Shown: positions 24,803 through 32,834 of the stretch, one piece after another | Numbering within the stretch: the stretch's first letter is position 1 | How the letters are laid out: each line of letters begins with the position of its first letter | NCBI RefSeq assembly: GCF_014359565.1 | Contig: NZ_JACIZD010000007.1 | Span: 1 to 64,000, forward strand | Source: Immundisolibacter sp. | GTDB taxonomy: Bacteria > Pseudomonadota > Gammaproteobacteria > Immundisolibacterales > Immundisolibacteraceae | DNA length: 64,000 nt | Reading direction: 5' to 3' | Position numbers and translations under genes: made by a program | The notes under the pieces: model-generated | Told to the model about the DNA's origin: nothing | Seen by the model: only the letters and a program-made list of their open reading frames with translations | Databases searched by the model: none

Positions 24803-25441
24803 ATGTGGCGCTTGTGGATGCTCATGCTCGGGCTGTGCGCCTGCCAGGTGCCGCGCGCCGAGCTGTTCATGTATCGCACGCCGGGCGGACACACGGTGTT
24901 CAGCGACCGGGTGTTGACCACGCCCGGCTATGCGGCGGCCAATTACGCCGCCCGGCGCGGTCCGCGCAAGTACGTGGCACCGACGCTGATCGTTCCGACC
25001 GTGGCCGGTCGGCCGACCCTGATCGGCCCCGGCCGGCAGGCGGTGGAGCAACTCATCGATCGCCTGGCGCCGCAATACGCGCTCGATCCGGCGCTGGTCA
25101 AGCAGGTGGTGGCCGCCGAGTCGGCCTTTCGCACCGATGCCCGCTCGCCCAAGAACGCGCAGGGCCTCATGCAGCTGATCCCGGCCACCGCGCGGCGCTT
25201 TGGCGTGCAAGACCCCTGGGATGCCGAACAGAACTTGCGTGGCGGCATGGCCTACCTGAGCTGGCTGCTGGGGCAGTTCCGCGGCGACGTGCGCCTGGCC
25301 CTGGCCGGCTACAACGCCGGCGAGGGTGCCGTCGCCCGCCATGGCGGCCTGCCGCCGTATGCCGAAACGCGCCACTATGTGGCCGGCATCATCGGTCGTT
25401 ACGGCAAGACCGAGCATCCGTACGTTGTGACGGCGGAGTGA
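24803..25441 (+). CDS. Lytic transglycosylase with DUF4124-like N-terminus
   Basis: A 212-residue exported protein. A short signal peptide or lipoprotein-like start (MWRLWMLMLGLCACQVPRA) is followed by a DUF4124-like stretch (ELFMYRTPGGHTVFSDRVL) and a C-terminal SLT domain (LDPALVKQVVAAESAFRTDA, AQGLMQLIPATARRFG, LALAGYNAGEGAV). The glutamate in AAESAF is the expected catalytic acid for cleaving murein between MurNAc and GlcNAc. It is transcribed away from the mpl operon. The ATG was chosen because the hydrophobic signal begins there; the ribosome-binding site is modest. Confidence 0.87.
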   Translation: MWRLWMLMLGLCACQVPRAELFMYRTPGGHTVFSDRVLTTPGYAAANYAARRGPRKYVAPTLIVPTVAGRPTLIGPGRQAVEQLIDRLAPQYALDPALVKQVVAAESAFRTDARSPKNAQGLMQLIPATARRFGVQDPWDAEQNLRGGMAYLSWLLGQFRGDVRLALAGYNAGEGAVARHGGLPPYAETRHYVAGIIGRYGKTEHPYVVTAE

Positions 25442-25522
25442 CCGCCGACCGCGGCGGGCTCCGCGACGGTCCGGGCAGTGACTGACGCGCGCCGGAGCTG
25501 ACGATGTACCGGACGCCGCTCC

Positions 25523-25951
25523 TCAGCCCGTCCGCCCGACGATCTGTGCCGTGGCCATCAGTTCCTCCAGCAGCGCCATGGCCGCGCAGCCGGGCGTGAC
25601 GAACGGGTCCAGCTGCGGCTTCTCGGAGTACTTGAGCAGGATCGACGGGTTGACCTTGTGCAGGTTGACCTGGCCCATGGTCCAGCCGGCGAAGCGACGC
25701 TCGGTGATTTCCTGGTAGTGGAGCAGGGTAACCGGGTCGTGGCGGGCGTCGCGCACGATGCGGTTGTAGAGCGCGTTCACGGCCTCCCGGCCGCCCTCGA
25801 GCACCTGCATGTAGACGTCCCCACCGTGGCACAGGATGCCGGTGATGCCCAGGGCCGGGTTGTTGCGGCGGGATTCGGCCAGGATGCCGTCCAGGGTGTC
25901 CTGGGTCACCGGGCCGCTGGCGCGGCTGGCGTAGAGCAGTCGAACGAGCAT
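25523..25951 (-). CDS. BLUF-domain blue-light sensor
   Basis: A 142-residue stand-alone BLUF protein that should bind FAD. The key residues are all present: Y7 (LLYASRA), N31 (NNPALGITGIL), Q49 (YMQVLEG), W90 and M92 (FAGWTMG), matching the AppA/BlrB/PixD photocycle positions. The tail after about residue 95 is short and has no output domain, so signalling must go through a partner. It starts 13 bases after folE with a perfect GGAGGT site, so the two are very likely co-transcribed. Confidence 0.93.
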   Translation of the reverse strand: MLVRLLYASRASGPVTQDTLDGILAESRRNNPALGITGILCHGGDVYMQVLEGGREAVNALYNRIVRDARHDPVTLLHYQEITERRFAGWTMGQVNLHKVNPSILLKYSEKPQLDPFVTPGCAAMALLEELMATAQIVGRTG

Positions 25952-25964
25952 GGCGAACCTCCAG

Positions 25965-26678
25965 TCAGGAGCCGTTGCGGCGCAGCAGGGCCAGGAACTC
26001 GCGCCGCAGGCTGGCGTCGGTCAGGAATACCCCACGCATGACGCTGTTGATCATCTTCGAGTCGCTGTCCTTGACGCCGCGCCACTGCATGCAGAAATGA
26101 TCCGCCTCCATGACGATGGCCAGCCCGTCCGGCTGCATGCGCTCCTGCAGCAGGTCGGCCAGGCGCGTGACGGCCTCTTCCTGGATCTGCGGCCGGCTCA
26201 TCAGCCAGTCGGCCAGGCGCACGTACTTGGACAGGCCGATCAAATTGGAGTGTTCGTTCGGCATGACGCCGATCCACACCTTGCCCAGGATCGGGCAAAG
26301 ATGATGCGAGCAGGCGCTGCGGATGGTGATCGGCCCGACGATCATCAGCTCGTTCAGGCGCTCCACGTTCGGGAACTCGGTCACGTCCGGCGCCGGCCGG
26401 TAGCGGCCGCTGAACACCTCGTTCAGGTACATCTTGGCCACCCGGCGGGCGGTCTCGCGCGTGTTGTGGTCGCTGTCGGTGTCGATCACCAGGCTGTGCA
26501 GCACCTGCGTGAGCTTGTCCTCGACCTCGGCCTGCAGCAGCGGCAGCTCGCCCGGCTCGATGTACGCGGCGATGTTGTCGTTGGCGTGAAAACGCACCCG
26601 CGCGCGCTCCAGACGCTGGCGGATGCGGTCCGAAACCGGCTGCGTGGTCGCGGCGGAAGGTGACTCTGGCTGATTCAT
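25965..26678 (-). CDS. folE: GTP cyclohydrolase I
   Basis: This enzyme catalyses the first committed step of folate/tetrahydropterin synthesis, from GTP to 7,8-dihydroneopterin triphosphate. The 237-residue protein contains the zinc ligands and family motifs (SACSHHLCPILGKVWIG, with the second zinc cysteine in ADHFCMQWRGV), DTDSDHNTRETARRVAKMYL, IGLSKYVRL and the QEE helix. The ATG at 26678 starts a short unconserved tail before the conserved core. It diverges from arfB and is followed by the BLUF gene. Confidence 0.95.
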   Translation of the reverse strand: MNQPESPSAATTQPVSDRIRQRLERARVRFHANDNIAAYIEPGELPLLQAEVEDKLTQVLHSLVIDTDSDHNTRETARRVAKMYLNEVFSGRYRPAPDVTEFPNVERLNELMIVGPITIRSACSHHLCPILGKVWIGVMPNEHSNLIGLSKYVRLADWLMSRPQIQEEAVTRLADLLQERMQPDGLAIVMEADHFCMQWRGVKDSDSKMINSVMRGVFLTDASLRREFLALLRRNGS

Positions 26679-26788
26679 TGGGGGACCGGGGCGATGACCT
26701 GATGCGCCGATGCTAAACCGAATCACCGGCGCCGACGCACTGCGCCGGCAAGGCAGAATGGCCCCTGCCTTGCCGACCGAGCCTTCCA

Positions 26789-27196
26789 ATGGACCTCACG
26801 CCCGACCCGCGCGACCTCGAATTCCAGTTCATCCGCGCCAGCGGTCCCGGCGGCCAGAACGTGAACAAGGTGTCCAGCGCCGTGCAGCTGCGCTTCAACA
26901 CGCGCGGCTTTACCGAGCTGCCGGATGCCGTGCGCGAGCGCCTGACGCGCCTGGCCGGGCGGCGGCTGACGGCCGACGGGGTGCTGATTCTCGAAGCCCA
27001 GCGCTTTCGCACCCAGGAGCGCAACCGCGCCGATGCGCTGGCGCGGTTGGCGGCGCTGCTGGATGCGGCTGCAACGGCGCCCAAGCCGCGGCGGTCGACG
27101 AAGCCGTCGCGCGCCCAGCGCGAACGACGCCTGGAAAGCAAGCAGCACCAGGGCACCGCCAAGCTGCGCCGCCGCCGGCCCGACCTTAACGAGTGA
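26789..27196 (+). CDS. arfB: Alternative ribosome-rescue peptidyl-tRNA hydrolase
   Basis: A 135-residue protein with the release-factor catalytic motif GGQ (residues 21-23, in SGPGGQNVNKV) and a basic C-terminal tail (RSTKPSRAQRERRLESKQHQ...KLRRRRP) that in ArfB/YaeJ enters the empty mRNA channel of stalled ribosomes. It lacks the codon-recognition domains of RF1/RF2. It would back up trans-translation, whose genes (smpB, ssrA) lie about 7 kb away. Confidence 0.93.
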   Translation: MDLTPDPRDLEFQFIRASGPGGQNVNKVSSAVQLRFNTRGFTELPDAVRERLTRLAGRRLTADGVLILEAQRFRTQERNRADALARLAALLDAAATAPKPRRSTKPSRAQRERRLESKQHQGTAKLRRRRPDLNE

Positions 27197-27310
27197 CCGG
27201 TCATGCGGCGGTTCGTGAGACCATTTGTCGCCAGTCCTGCCCCGGCCCGGGCAGGTACTGCTGCAATCGATGGTCTGCCGCCATCGGTTGTGTGAGCCAC
27301 CGGAGAACCC

Positions 27311-27357
27311 TGGGAGCCCGGCTGTGCCGGGCGATGATCGCGCAGCGAAGCTGCGCA
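27311..27357 (+). repeat. Family-C REP hairpin with second stem
   Basis: TGGGAG head followed by GCCCGGC-TGT-GCCGGGC and a second hairpin GCGCAGC-GAA-GCTGCGC. The first part matches 34187-34221 closely. It occupies the 250-base gap between arfB and the thiolase gene, which otherwise shows only the GAGGAG ribosome-binding site of the thiolase. Confidence 0.8.
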
Positions 27358-27446
27358 CCTACAAGGTTTTTTCCGCTGGCAGGCGCTGGAAGATCCAGAA
27401 TGGATTTGTTCGGCGCCACCCCTATCGCCCCGCGAGGAGACCTGCC

Positions 27447-28655
27447 ATGCCGGAAGCCTTCATCTACGACGCCGTGCGCACGCCGCGCGGGCGCGGCAAA
27501 CCCGACGGTGCGCTGCACCAGGTGCCGCCGATCCGCCTCGCCACCACGGTGCTGAACGCCCTGCGCGCGCGCCTGCAGCTGGACACCGCCAACATCGACG
27601 ACGTGATCCTGGGCGTGGTCAGCCCGGTCGGCGAGCAGGGCTCGAACATCGCCCGCGTGGCGGCCATCGACGCCGGTTATGCGGAAACGGTGGCCGGCGT
27701 GCAGGTCAACCGCTTCTGCGCCTCGGGTCTGGAAGCGGTCAACATGGCCGCCGGGCAGGTCATGGCCGGCCAGTCGGACCTGGTGGTCGGCGGCGGTGTC
27801 GAGTCCATGTCGCGCATTCCGATGTCGTCGGCCGGCGGCGCCTGGTTTGCCGATCCGCAGGTGGCCTTCCACAGCCATTACGTGCCGCAGGGCATCTCGG
27901 CCGACCTGATCGCCAGCCTCTACGGCTACTCGCGCGCCGACGTGGACCGCTTTGCCGTGCAGTCGCAGACGCGCGCCGCGCAGGCCTGGGAAGAACGGCG
28001 CTTCGCCCGCTCGGTGACGCCGGTGTATGCGGTGGACGGGCAGATGCTGCTGGATCACGACGAGCACCGCCGCCCCGGCACCACGCTCGAGAGCCTGGCC
28101 AAGCTGCCGGCCTCGTTCGAGAAGCTCGGCGCCGAGTACGGCTTCGACGCCGTGGCGCTGCAGCGCTACCCGCAGCTCGAACGCATCGAGCACGTACACC
28201 ACGCCGGCAACTCGTCCGGCATCGTCGACGGCGCCGCGGCGGTGCTGGTCGGCAGCAAGGAGATCGGCCAGCGACTGGGCCTGAAGCCGCGCGCGCGCAT
28301 CCGTGGCTTCGCCTCCATCGGCAGCGAGCCGACCATCATGCTGACCGGCCCGGCGCCGGCCACGCAAAAGGCGCTCAAGCGCGCCGGCATGAGCCCGGCC
28401 GACATCGACCTGTACGAGGTCAACGAGGCCTTCGCCGCCGTGGTGCTGCGCTTTGCCGACGTGGTCGGCGTGCCGATGGACAAGATCAACGTCAACGGCG
28501 GCGCCATTGCACTCGGCCACCCGCTGGGCGCCACCGGCGCCATCCTGATCGCCACCGTGCTCGACGAGCTCGAACGGCGCAATCTGGGCACGGGTCTGGT
28601 GACGCTGTGCATCGGCGCCGGCATGGGCACCGCCACCATCATCGAACGGCTGTGA
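27447..28655 (+). CDS. Acetyl-CoA acyltransferase (thiolase)
   Basis: A 402-residue thiolase that releases acetyl-CoA from 3-ketoacyl-CoA in beta-oxidation, or a related thiolysis. The nucleophilic cysteine is C91 (VNRFCASGLEAVN). The histidine motif is NGGAIALGHPLGATGA and the second cysteine motif is LCIGAGMGTA. GAGGAGA precedes the ATG. It is followed after 10 bases by a multifunctional FadB-like gene, and together they form a complete beta-oxidation core with the BadI-like gene. Confidence 0.93.
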   Translation: MPEAFIYDAVRTPRGRGKPDGALHQVPPIRLATTVLNALRARLQLDTANIDDVILGVVSPVGEQGSNIARVAAIDAGYAETVAGVQVNRFCASGLEAVNMAAGQVMAGQSDLVVGGGVESMSRIPMSSAGGAWFADPQVAFHSHYVPQGISADLIASLYGYSRADVDRFAVQSQTRAAQAWEERRFARSVTPVYAVDGQMLLDHDEHRRPGTTLESLAKLPASFEKLGAEYGFDAVALQRYPQLERIEHVHHAGNSSGIVDGAAAVLVGSKEIGQRLGLKPRARIRGFASIGSEPTIMLTGPAPATQKALKRAGMSPADIDLYEVNEAFAAVVLRFADVVGVPMDKINVNGGAIALGHPLGATGAILIATVLDELERRNLGTGLVTLCIGAGMGTATIIERL

Positions 28656-28665
28656 GGAGGACGCG

Positions 28666-30792
28666 ATGATCGACTACCGCGTGGACGGCGACGGCATCGC
28701 CATCGTCACCTGGAACGTTCCCGGTTCGCCGGTGAACACCTTGAGCGACGCCGCCACGACCGCCTATGTGGCGGCCGTGGACAAGGCGCTGGCCGATCCG
28801 GCCGTCAAGGGCATCGTCGTCACCAGCGCCAAGAGCGACTTCATCGCCGGCGCCGACATCCATGACTTCCTGGCCGACCGCAGCGTGGCGGGCCTCGAAG
28901 CCGGCAGCCATGCCATCAACCGCGTGTTCCGGCGCCTGGAGACGGCCGGCAAACCGATGGTCGCGGCCATCAACGGCACGGCGCTGGGCGGCGGACTGGA
29001 ACTGGCGCTGGCCTGCCACTACCGCATCGCCGCCGACAACCCCAAGACCCGCATCGGCCTGCCGGAAGTCACGCTGGGCATATTGCCGGGCGCCGGCGGC
29101 ACTCAGCGCCTGCCGCGGCTGATCGGCGTGCGCGCGGCGGTGCCGCTGCTGGTGGAAGGCACGCGCCTGCCGGTGGCAGAGGCCCTCAAGCTCGGAATCG
29201 TCCATGCCGTGGTGCCGGCCGCTGAGTTGCTGGACAAGGCCAAGGCCTGGATTCTGGCCGGCGGCAAGGCCGAGCAGCCCTGGGATCGCAAGGGCTTTCG
29301 GGTGCCCGGCGGCAACGCAAGCGATCCGGGCGTGCAGGAATTCCTGTCGGTCGTCATTGCCAAGGTGCACGAGCGCACCGCCGGCAACTACCCAGCGCCG
29401 ATCAACATCCTGTCGTGCGTGTATGAGGGCGTGTCCTCGCCGATCGAGGTCGGCACGGACATCGAGAGCCGCTATTTCGGCGTGACGGCCGCCACGGTGC
29501 AGGCGGAAAACCTGATCCGCAGCGGCTTCCTGGCCCTGAACGACGCCCGCAAGCTCAAGCGCCGCCCGGCCAGCGTACCCAAGGCCGAATACCGCAAGGT
29601 CGGCGTGCTGGGCGCCGGTCTGATGGGCAGCGGCATCGCCCACGCCTGCGCCACGGCCGGGCTCGACACCGTGCTGCTGGACCGCGAGCCGGCACTGGCC
29701 GAGCGCGGCAAGGCGCACGCCGAAAAACTCCTCGGCCGCGAAGTGGAGCGCGGACGCCTGGACGCCGCCGGCCGCGCGGCGGTGCTCACCCGCATCACGC
29801 CGACCACCGATTACGCGGCGCTCGCCGGCTGCGACATCGTCATCGAGGCGGTGTTCGAACAGCGCGAGGTCAAGGCCGAGGCCACGCGCCGCACGGCCGA
29901 GGCGACCGGCCCCGACATCCTGTTCGCGTCCAATACCTCCACGCTGCCGATCTCGGGTCTGGCCGAGCACTGGCCACGGCCGGACAACTTCATCGGCCTG
30001 CATTTCTTCTCGCCGGTGCACCGCATGGCGCTGGTGGAGGTCATCCGTGGCCGCCAGACCTCCGAAACCTGCCTGGCGCAGGCGCTCGATTTCGTGGCGC
30101 GCATCGGCAAGACGCCGGTGGTGGTCAACGACAGCCGCGGCTTTTTCACCAGCCGGGTGTTTGCGACCTACTTCGAGGAAGGCATGGCCCTGCTGGCCGA
30201 GGGCGTGAACCCGGCGCTGATCGAAAACGCCGGCCGCCAGACCGGCATGCCGCTCGGCCCGCTGGCGGTGGCCGACGAGGTGGCGCTGGACCTGGTGCAC
30301 AAGATCATCCTGCAGACGCGCGCCGACCTTGGCGCCGCCTACACCGCGCCGCCGTCGGCGCCGGTGATCGAGCTGTTCGTGGAAAAACTCGGCCGGGTTG
30401 GCAAGAAGGCCGGCAAGGGCTTTTACGACTACGCGGACGGTCAGCGGCGGCTGTGGCCGGGTCTGGCCGAACACTTCCCGCGCGCCGCCCGGCAGCCGGA
30501 CGTCGACAGCGTCAAGCGCCGCCTGCTGCACATCCAGTCCGTGGAGGCCGCGCGCTGTCTGGCCGAAGGCGTGATCGAGAACACGACCGATGCCGACGTG
30601 GCGTCCCTGCTGGGCTGGGGCTATCCGGCCTGGGCCGGCGGCGTGCTGTCGTACGTCGACACCATTGGCGTGGACCGCTTCGTGGCCGAGTGCGAGGCGC
30701 TTGCTGCCAGCGTCGGGTCGCGTTACGCGCCGCCGGACATCCTCAAGCGCCTGGTCGGCACCGGTACGCAACTGCGCGCCGCCGGCCGCTGA
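28666..30792 (+). CDS. FadB/FadJ-like enoyl-CoA hydratase / 3-hydroxyacyl-CoA dehydrogenase
   Basis: A 708-residue bifunctional enzyme. The N-terminal crotonase domain (about 1-190) has the oxyanion-hole segment NGTALGGGLELALACHYRIA and the catalytic GLPEVTLGILPGAGGTQRLP. The NAD-binding dehydrogenase domain (about 305 on) begins KVGVLGAGLMGSGIAHACAT, with FASNTSTLPI and IGLHFFSPVHRM, and ends with two C-terminal HCDH domains. Length and order match FadB-type proteins. GAGGA lies before the start. It acts between the thiolase upstream and the BadI-like hydrolase downstream. Confidence 0.93.
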   Translation: MIDYRVDGDGIAIVTWNVPGSPVNTLSDAATTAYVAAVDKALADPAVKGIVVTSAKSDFIAGADIHDFLADRSVAGLEAGSHAINRVFRRLETAGKPMVAAINGTALGGGLELALACHYRIAADNPKTRIGLPEVTLGILPGAGGTQRLPRLIGVRAAVPLLVEGTRLPVAEALKLGIVHAVVPAAELLDKAKAWILAGGKAEQPWDRKGFRVPGGNASDPGVQEFLSVVIAKVHERTAGNYPAPINILSCVYEGVSSPIEVGTDIESRYFGVTAATVQAENLIRSGFLALNDARKLKRRPASVPKAEYRKVGVLGAGLMGSGIAHACATAGLDTVLLDREPALAERGKAHAEKLLGREVERGRLDAAGRAAVLTRITPTTDYAALAGCDIVIEAVFEQREVKAEATRRTAEATGPDILFASNTSTLPISGLAEHWPRPDNFIGLHFFSPVHRMALVEVIRGRQTSETCLAQALDFVARIGKTPVVVNDSRGFFTSRVFATYFEEGMALLAEGVNPALIENAGRQTGMPLGPLAVADEVALDLVHKIILQTRADLGAAYTAPPSAPVIELFVEKLGRVGKKAGKGFYDYADGQRRLWPGLAEHFPRAARQPDVDSVKRRLLHIQSVEAARCLAEGVIENTTDADVASLLGWGYPAWAGGVLSYVDTIGVDRFVAECEALAASVGSRYAPPDILKRLVGTGTQLRAAGR

Positions 30793-30827
30793 TTCATTCA
30801 CTCACCGCAACTGCAAGGAACCCGCTC

Positions 30828-31613
30828 GTGGACTACCAGGACCTTCTTTACGTCGAACAGGACGGCGTCGCCACCATCACCATCAACCGGCCGGAGGTCT
30901 ACAACGCCTTTCGCGCCCAGACCGTGGAAGAACTCATCCACGCCTTCCAGCGCGCCGGTTGGAACCCGGACATCGGCGTCATCGTGCTGACCGGTGCCGG
31001 CGACAAGGCGTTCTGCACCGGCGGCGACCAGAAATCCCACGCCGGCAGCTATGGCGGCCGCGGCACCATCGGCCTGCCGGTGGAGGAGCTGCACACCGTC
31101 ATCCGCGACGTGCCCAAGCCGGTGATCGCCCGCGTGCAGGGCTACGCCATCGGCGGCGGCAACGTGCTGGCGCTGCTGTGCGACCTGACCATCGCCTCGG
31201 ACAGGGCTCAGTTCGGCCAGGTCGGCCCCAAGATGGGCTCGGTCGATCCGGGCTACGGCACCGCCTATCTGGCGCGCGCCGTCGGCGAGAAGAAGGCGCG
31301 CGAAATCTGGTACCTGTGCCGCCGCTACAAGGCCGACGAGGCCGAGCGCATGGGCCTGGTCAACAAGGTGGTGCCGCACCAGGAACTGGACGCCGAAGTC
31401 GCCGCCTGGTGCGCCGAGATCATGGCCAAGAGCCCGACCGCGCTGGCCATCGCCAAGCGCTCCTTCAACGCCGACAGCGAGCACATTCGCGGGCAGGCCG
31501 CCATGGGCCTGCAGGCGCTGGCGCTGTACTACGAGACCGACGAGTCGAAGGAAGGCGTGCGCGCCTTCAACGAAAAGCGCCCGGCCGAGTTTCGCAAGTT
31601 CCACAAAAAATGA
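30828..31613 (+). CDS. badI: 2-ketocyclohexanecarboxyl-CoA hydrolase-like ring-cleaving crotonase
   Basis: A 261-residue crotonase of the MenB/BadI branch. The segments GDQKSHAGSYGGRGTIGLPV, EELHTVIRDVPKPVIARVQG, YAIGGGNVLALLCDLTIAS, QVGPKMGSVDPGYGTAYLAR and KKAREIWYLCRRYKA match what I recall of BadI from Rhodopseudomonas palustris much better than MenB. BadI hydrolytically opens the ring of 2-ketocyclohexanecarboxyl-CoA to pimelyl-CoA. The GTG at 30828 has AAGGA upstream. No other men genes are present, which argues against menaquinone synthesis. The exact ring substrate here is not known; the symbol rests on similarity from memory. Confidence 0.8.
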   Translation: MDYQDLLYVEQDGVATITINRPEVYNAFRAQTVEELIHAFQRAGWNPDIGVIVLTGAGDKAFCTGGDQKSHAGSYGGRGTIGLPVEELHTVIRDVPKPVIARVQGYAIGGGNVLALLCDLTIASDRAQFGQVGPKMGSVDPGYGTAYLARAVGEKKAREIWYLCRRYKADEAERMGLVNKVVPHQELDAEVAAWCAEIMAKSPTALAIAKRSFNADSEHIRGQAAMGLQALALYYETDESKEGVRAFNEKRPAEFRKFHKK

Positions 31614-32485
31614 CCCAACCGGACGCTCCCGACTGGTTCTGCGAGGCGGTCGGTACCCCGGCCGACGCCCACTGGGTGCCGGTCGCCGGCTGCAGCATCC
31701 ACTATCGCCGCTGGGGTGAGTCCGGCCCGCCGCTGCTGCTGGTGCATGGCGGCGGTGCGCACAGCCACTGGTGGGACTTCATCGCGCCGTGGCTGGCTGC
31801 CGATCACCGCGTGGCGGCCATGGACCTGTCCGGCATGGGCGAGAGCGGCCGGCGCGAGCAGTACTCGCTGGACGATTTCGCCGCCGAGGCGATCGGCGTG
31901 TGCGAGGCCGCCGGCTTCGGCCCGGACGTGACCCTGGTCGGTCACAGCCTGGGCGGGGCGGTGTGCCTGCGCGCCGCCGCCAGCCAGCCAGAGCGCGTAG
32001 GCGGCCTGGTGATGGCCGACTCGCCGATCCGCCCGCCGGGCTTCCAGTTCCCCGGCACCGCCCGCAACCCGCTGCGCCAGCCGCGCCGCGACTACCCGGA
32101 CTTCGACAGCGCCCTGGCGCGCTTTCGGTTGATTCCGGAGCAGCCCTGCGACAACGCCTACATCCTGGACTACATCGGTCGGCATTCGATCATCGAAACG
32201 CCCGATGGCTTCTGGACCTGGAAGTTCGACGACCGCGGCCTGGCCCACATCAAGGTCGGCGAACAGGCGGAGGAGCTGCGCCAGCTGCGCTGTCGCATCG
32301 GCATCCTGTACGGCGAGAAAAGTGCCCTGTTTCCGCCCGAAGTGCGCCAGTACGTGCACCAGCTGGTGGACCGTCGCGGCCCGGTGTCGGCCATCCCGGA
32401 GGCCTACCACCACCTGTTCGTGGACCAGCCGCTGGCCTTCGTGGCGGCGCTGCGCATCCTGCTGGCCGACTGGCACGCGCTCTGA
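31610..32485 (+). CDS. Alpha/beta hydrolase
   Basis: A 291-residue alpha/beta-hydrolase-fold protein. The oxyanion region is LLLVHGGGAHSHWWDF, the nucleophile elbow is VGHSLGGAVCL (serine), the acid region is near YGEKSALFPPE, and the late histidine is in EAYHHLFVDQP. Its ATG overlaps the stop of the BadI-like gene (ATGA), so it is the fourth gene of this catabolic operon. It may hydrolyse an ester, lactone or C-C bond in the pathway; the substrate cannot be read from sequence. Confidence 0.88.
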   Translation: MTQPDAPDWFCEAVGTPADAHWVPVAGCSIHYRRWGESGPPLLLVHGGGAHSHWWDFIAPWLAADHRVAAMDLSGMGESGRREQYSLDDFAAEAIGVCEAAGFGPDVTLVGHSLGGAVCLRAAASQPERVGGLVMADSPIRPPGFQFPGTARNPLRQPRRDYPDFDSALARFRLIPEQPCDNAYILDYIGRHSIIETPDGFWTWKFDDRGLAHIKVGEQAEELRQLRCRIGILYGEKSALFPPEVRQYVHQLVDRRGPVSAIPEAYHHLFVDQPLAFVAALRILLADWHAL

Positions 32486-32510
32486 GACGGGCCGACGCCC
32501 AATCGCAGGC

Positions 32511-32596
32511 AAAAAAAACCCGGCCAGGGGTGGCCGGGTTTGATGGGATAAACCCGCTCAGGGAGGGGAAGCGGGCGATACCTCGCAGAGGTCTCG
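32511..32596 (-). ncRNA. Putative small RNA, copy 1, with C-rich anti-Shine-Dalgarno loop
   Basis: The minus strand shows three ordered elements: a small ACCTC-TGC-GAGGT hairpin, a CCCGCT/AGCGGG stem (32553-32575) whose 11-base loop is TCCCCTCCCTG, and a strong terminator (ten-base-pair stem AACCCGGCCA/TGGCCGGGTT followed by eight Ts, ending near 32511). An identical promoter-like block lies upstream. The second copy at 32713-32800 keeps all elements, with sequence changes in the terminator that preserve pairing. No ORF is conserved. The exact ends are estimates. Confidence 0.68.
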
Positions 32597-32601
32597 CTTG
32601 T

Positions 32602-32630
32602 TAAGACCGGGGCTGATACCGGAAAGTTTC
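32602..32630 (-). promoter_or_regulatory. ECF (sigma-E)-like promoter of small RNA copy 1
   Basis: Minus strand GAAACTT (-35, 32630-32624) and GGTCTTA (-10, 32608-32602), 15 bases apart. This resembles the sigma-E pattern GGAACTT-N15/16-GTC. A sigma-32-like reading is also possible. The block is identical in copy 2 apart from two bases in the spacer. Confidence 0.45.
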
Positions 32631-32712
32631 ACGGTCGACCAGAATTGTTTTCGACGGCCGCCACGGCGCGTGGGTAGGCTCGATGTCGGACATGCGCACG
32701 CCGATCGCAGGC

Positions 32713-32800
32713 AAAAAAAACCCCGGTCACGAGTGGCCGGGGTTAGAAGGGATAAACCCGCTCAGGGAGGGGAAGCGGGTGATACCTCGCAGAGGTCTCG
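32713..32800 (-). ncRNA. Putative small RNA, copy 2, with C-rich anti-Shine-Dalgarno loop
   Basis: Same architecture as the copy at 32511: an ACCTC/GAGGT hairpin, a seven-base-pair ACCCGCT/AGCGGGT stem (32756-32780) with the identical loop TCCCCTCCCTG, and a terminator AACCCCGG...CCGGGGTT with eight Ts ending near 32713. Its promoter overlaps the last codons of ratB, so it could also be released from the ratAB message. The two copies are about 202 bases apart. The loop is complementary to GGAGGGG-type ribosome-binding sites, suggesting base pairing with mRNAs. Confidence 0.68.
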
Positions 32801-32805
32801 TTGGT

Positions 32806-32834
32806 TAAGACCGGGGCTGGCACCGGAAAGTTTC
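32806..32834 (-). promoter_or_regulatory. ECF (sigma-E)-like promoter of small RNA copy 2
   Basis: Minus strand GAAACTT (32834-32828), 15-base spacer, GGTCTTA (32812-32806), as in copy 1. The -35 element overlaps the ratB stop codon (32833-32835). Confidence 0.45.

Noticed and set aside
30828-31613. MenB (menaquinone synthesis) as the identity of the crotonase
   Set aside because: Sequence segments fit BadI better, and no other men genes are present, while beta-oxidation genes surround it.
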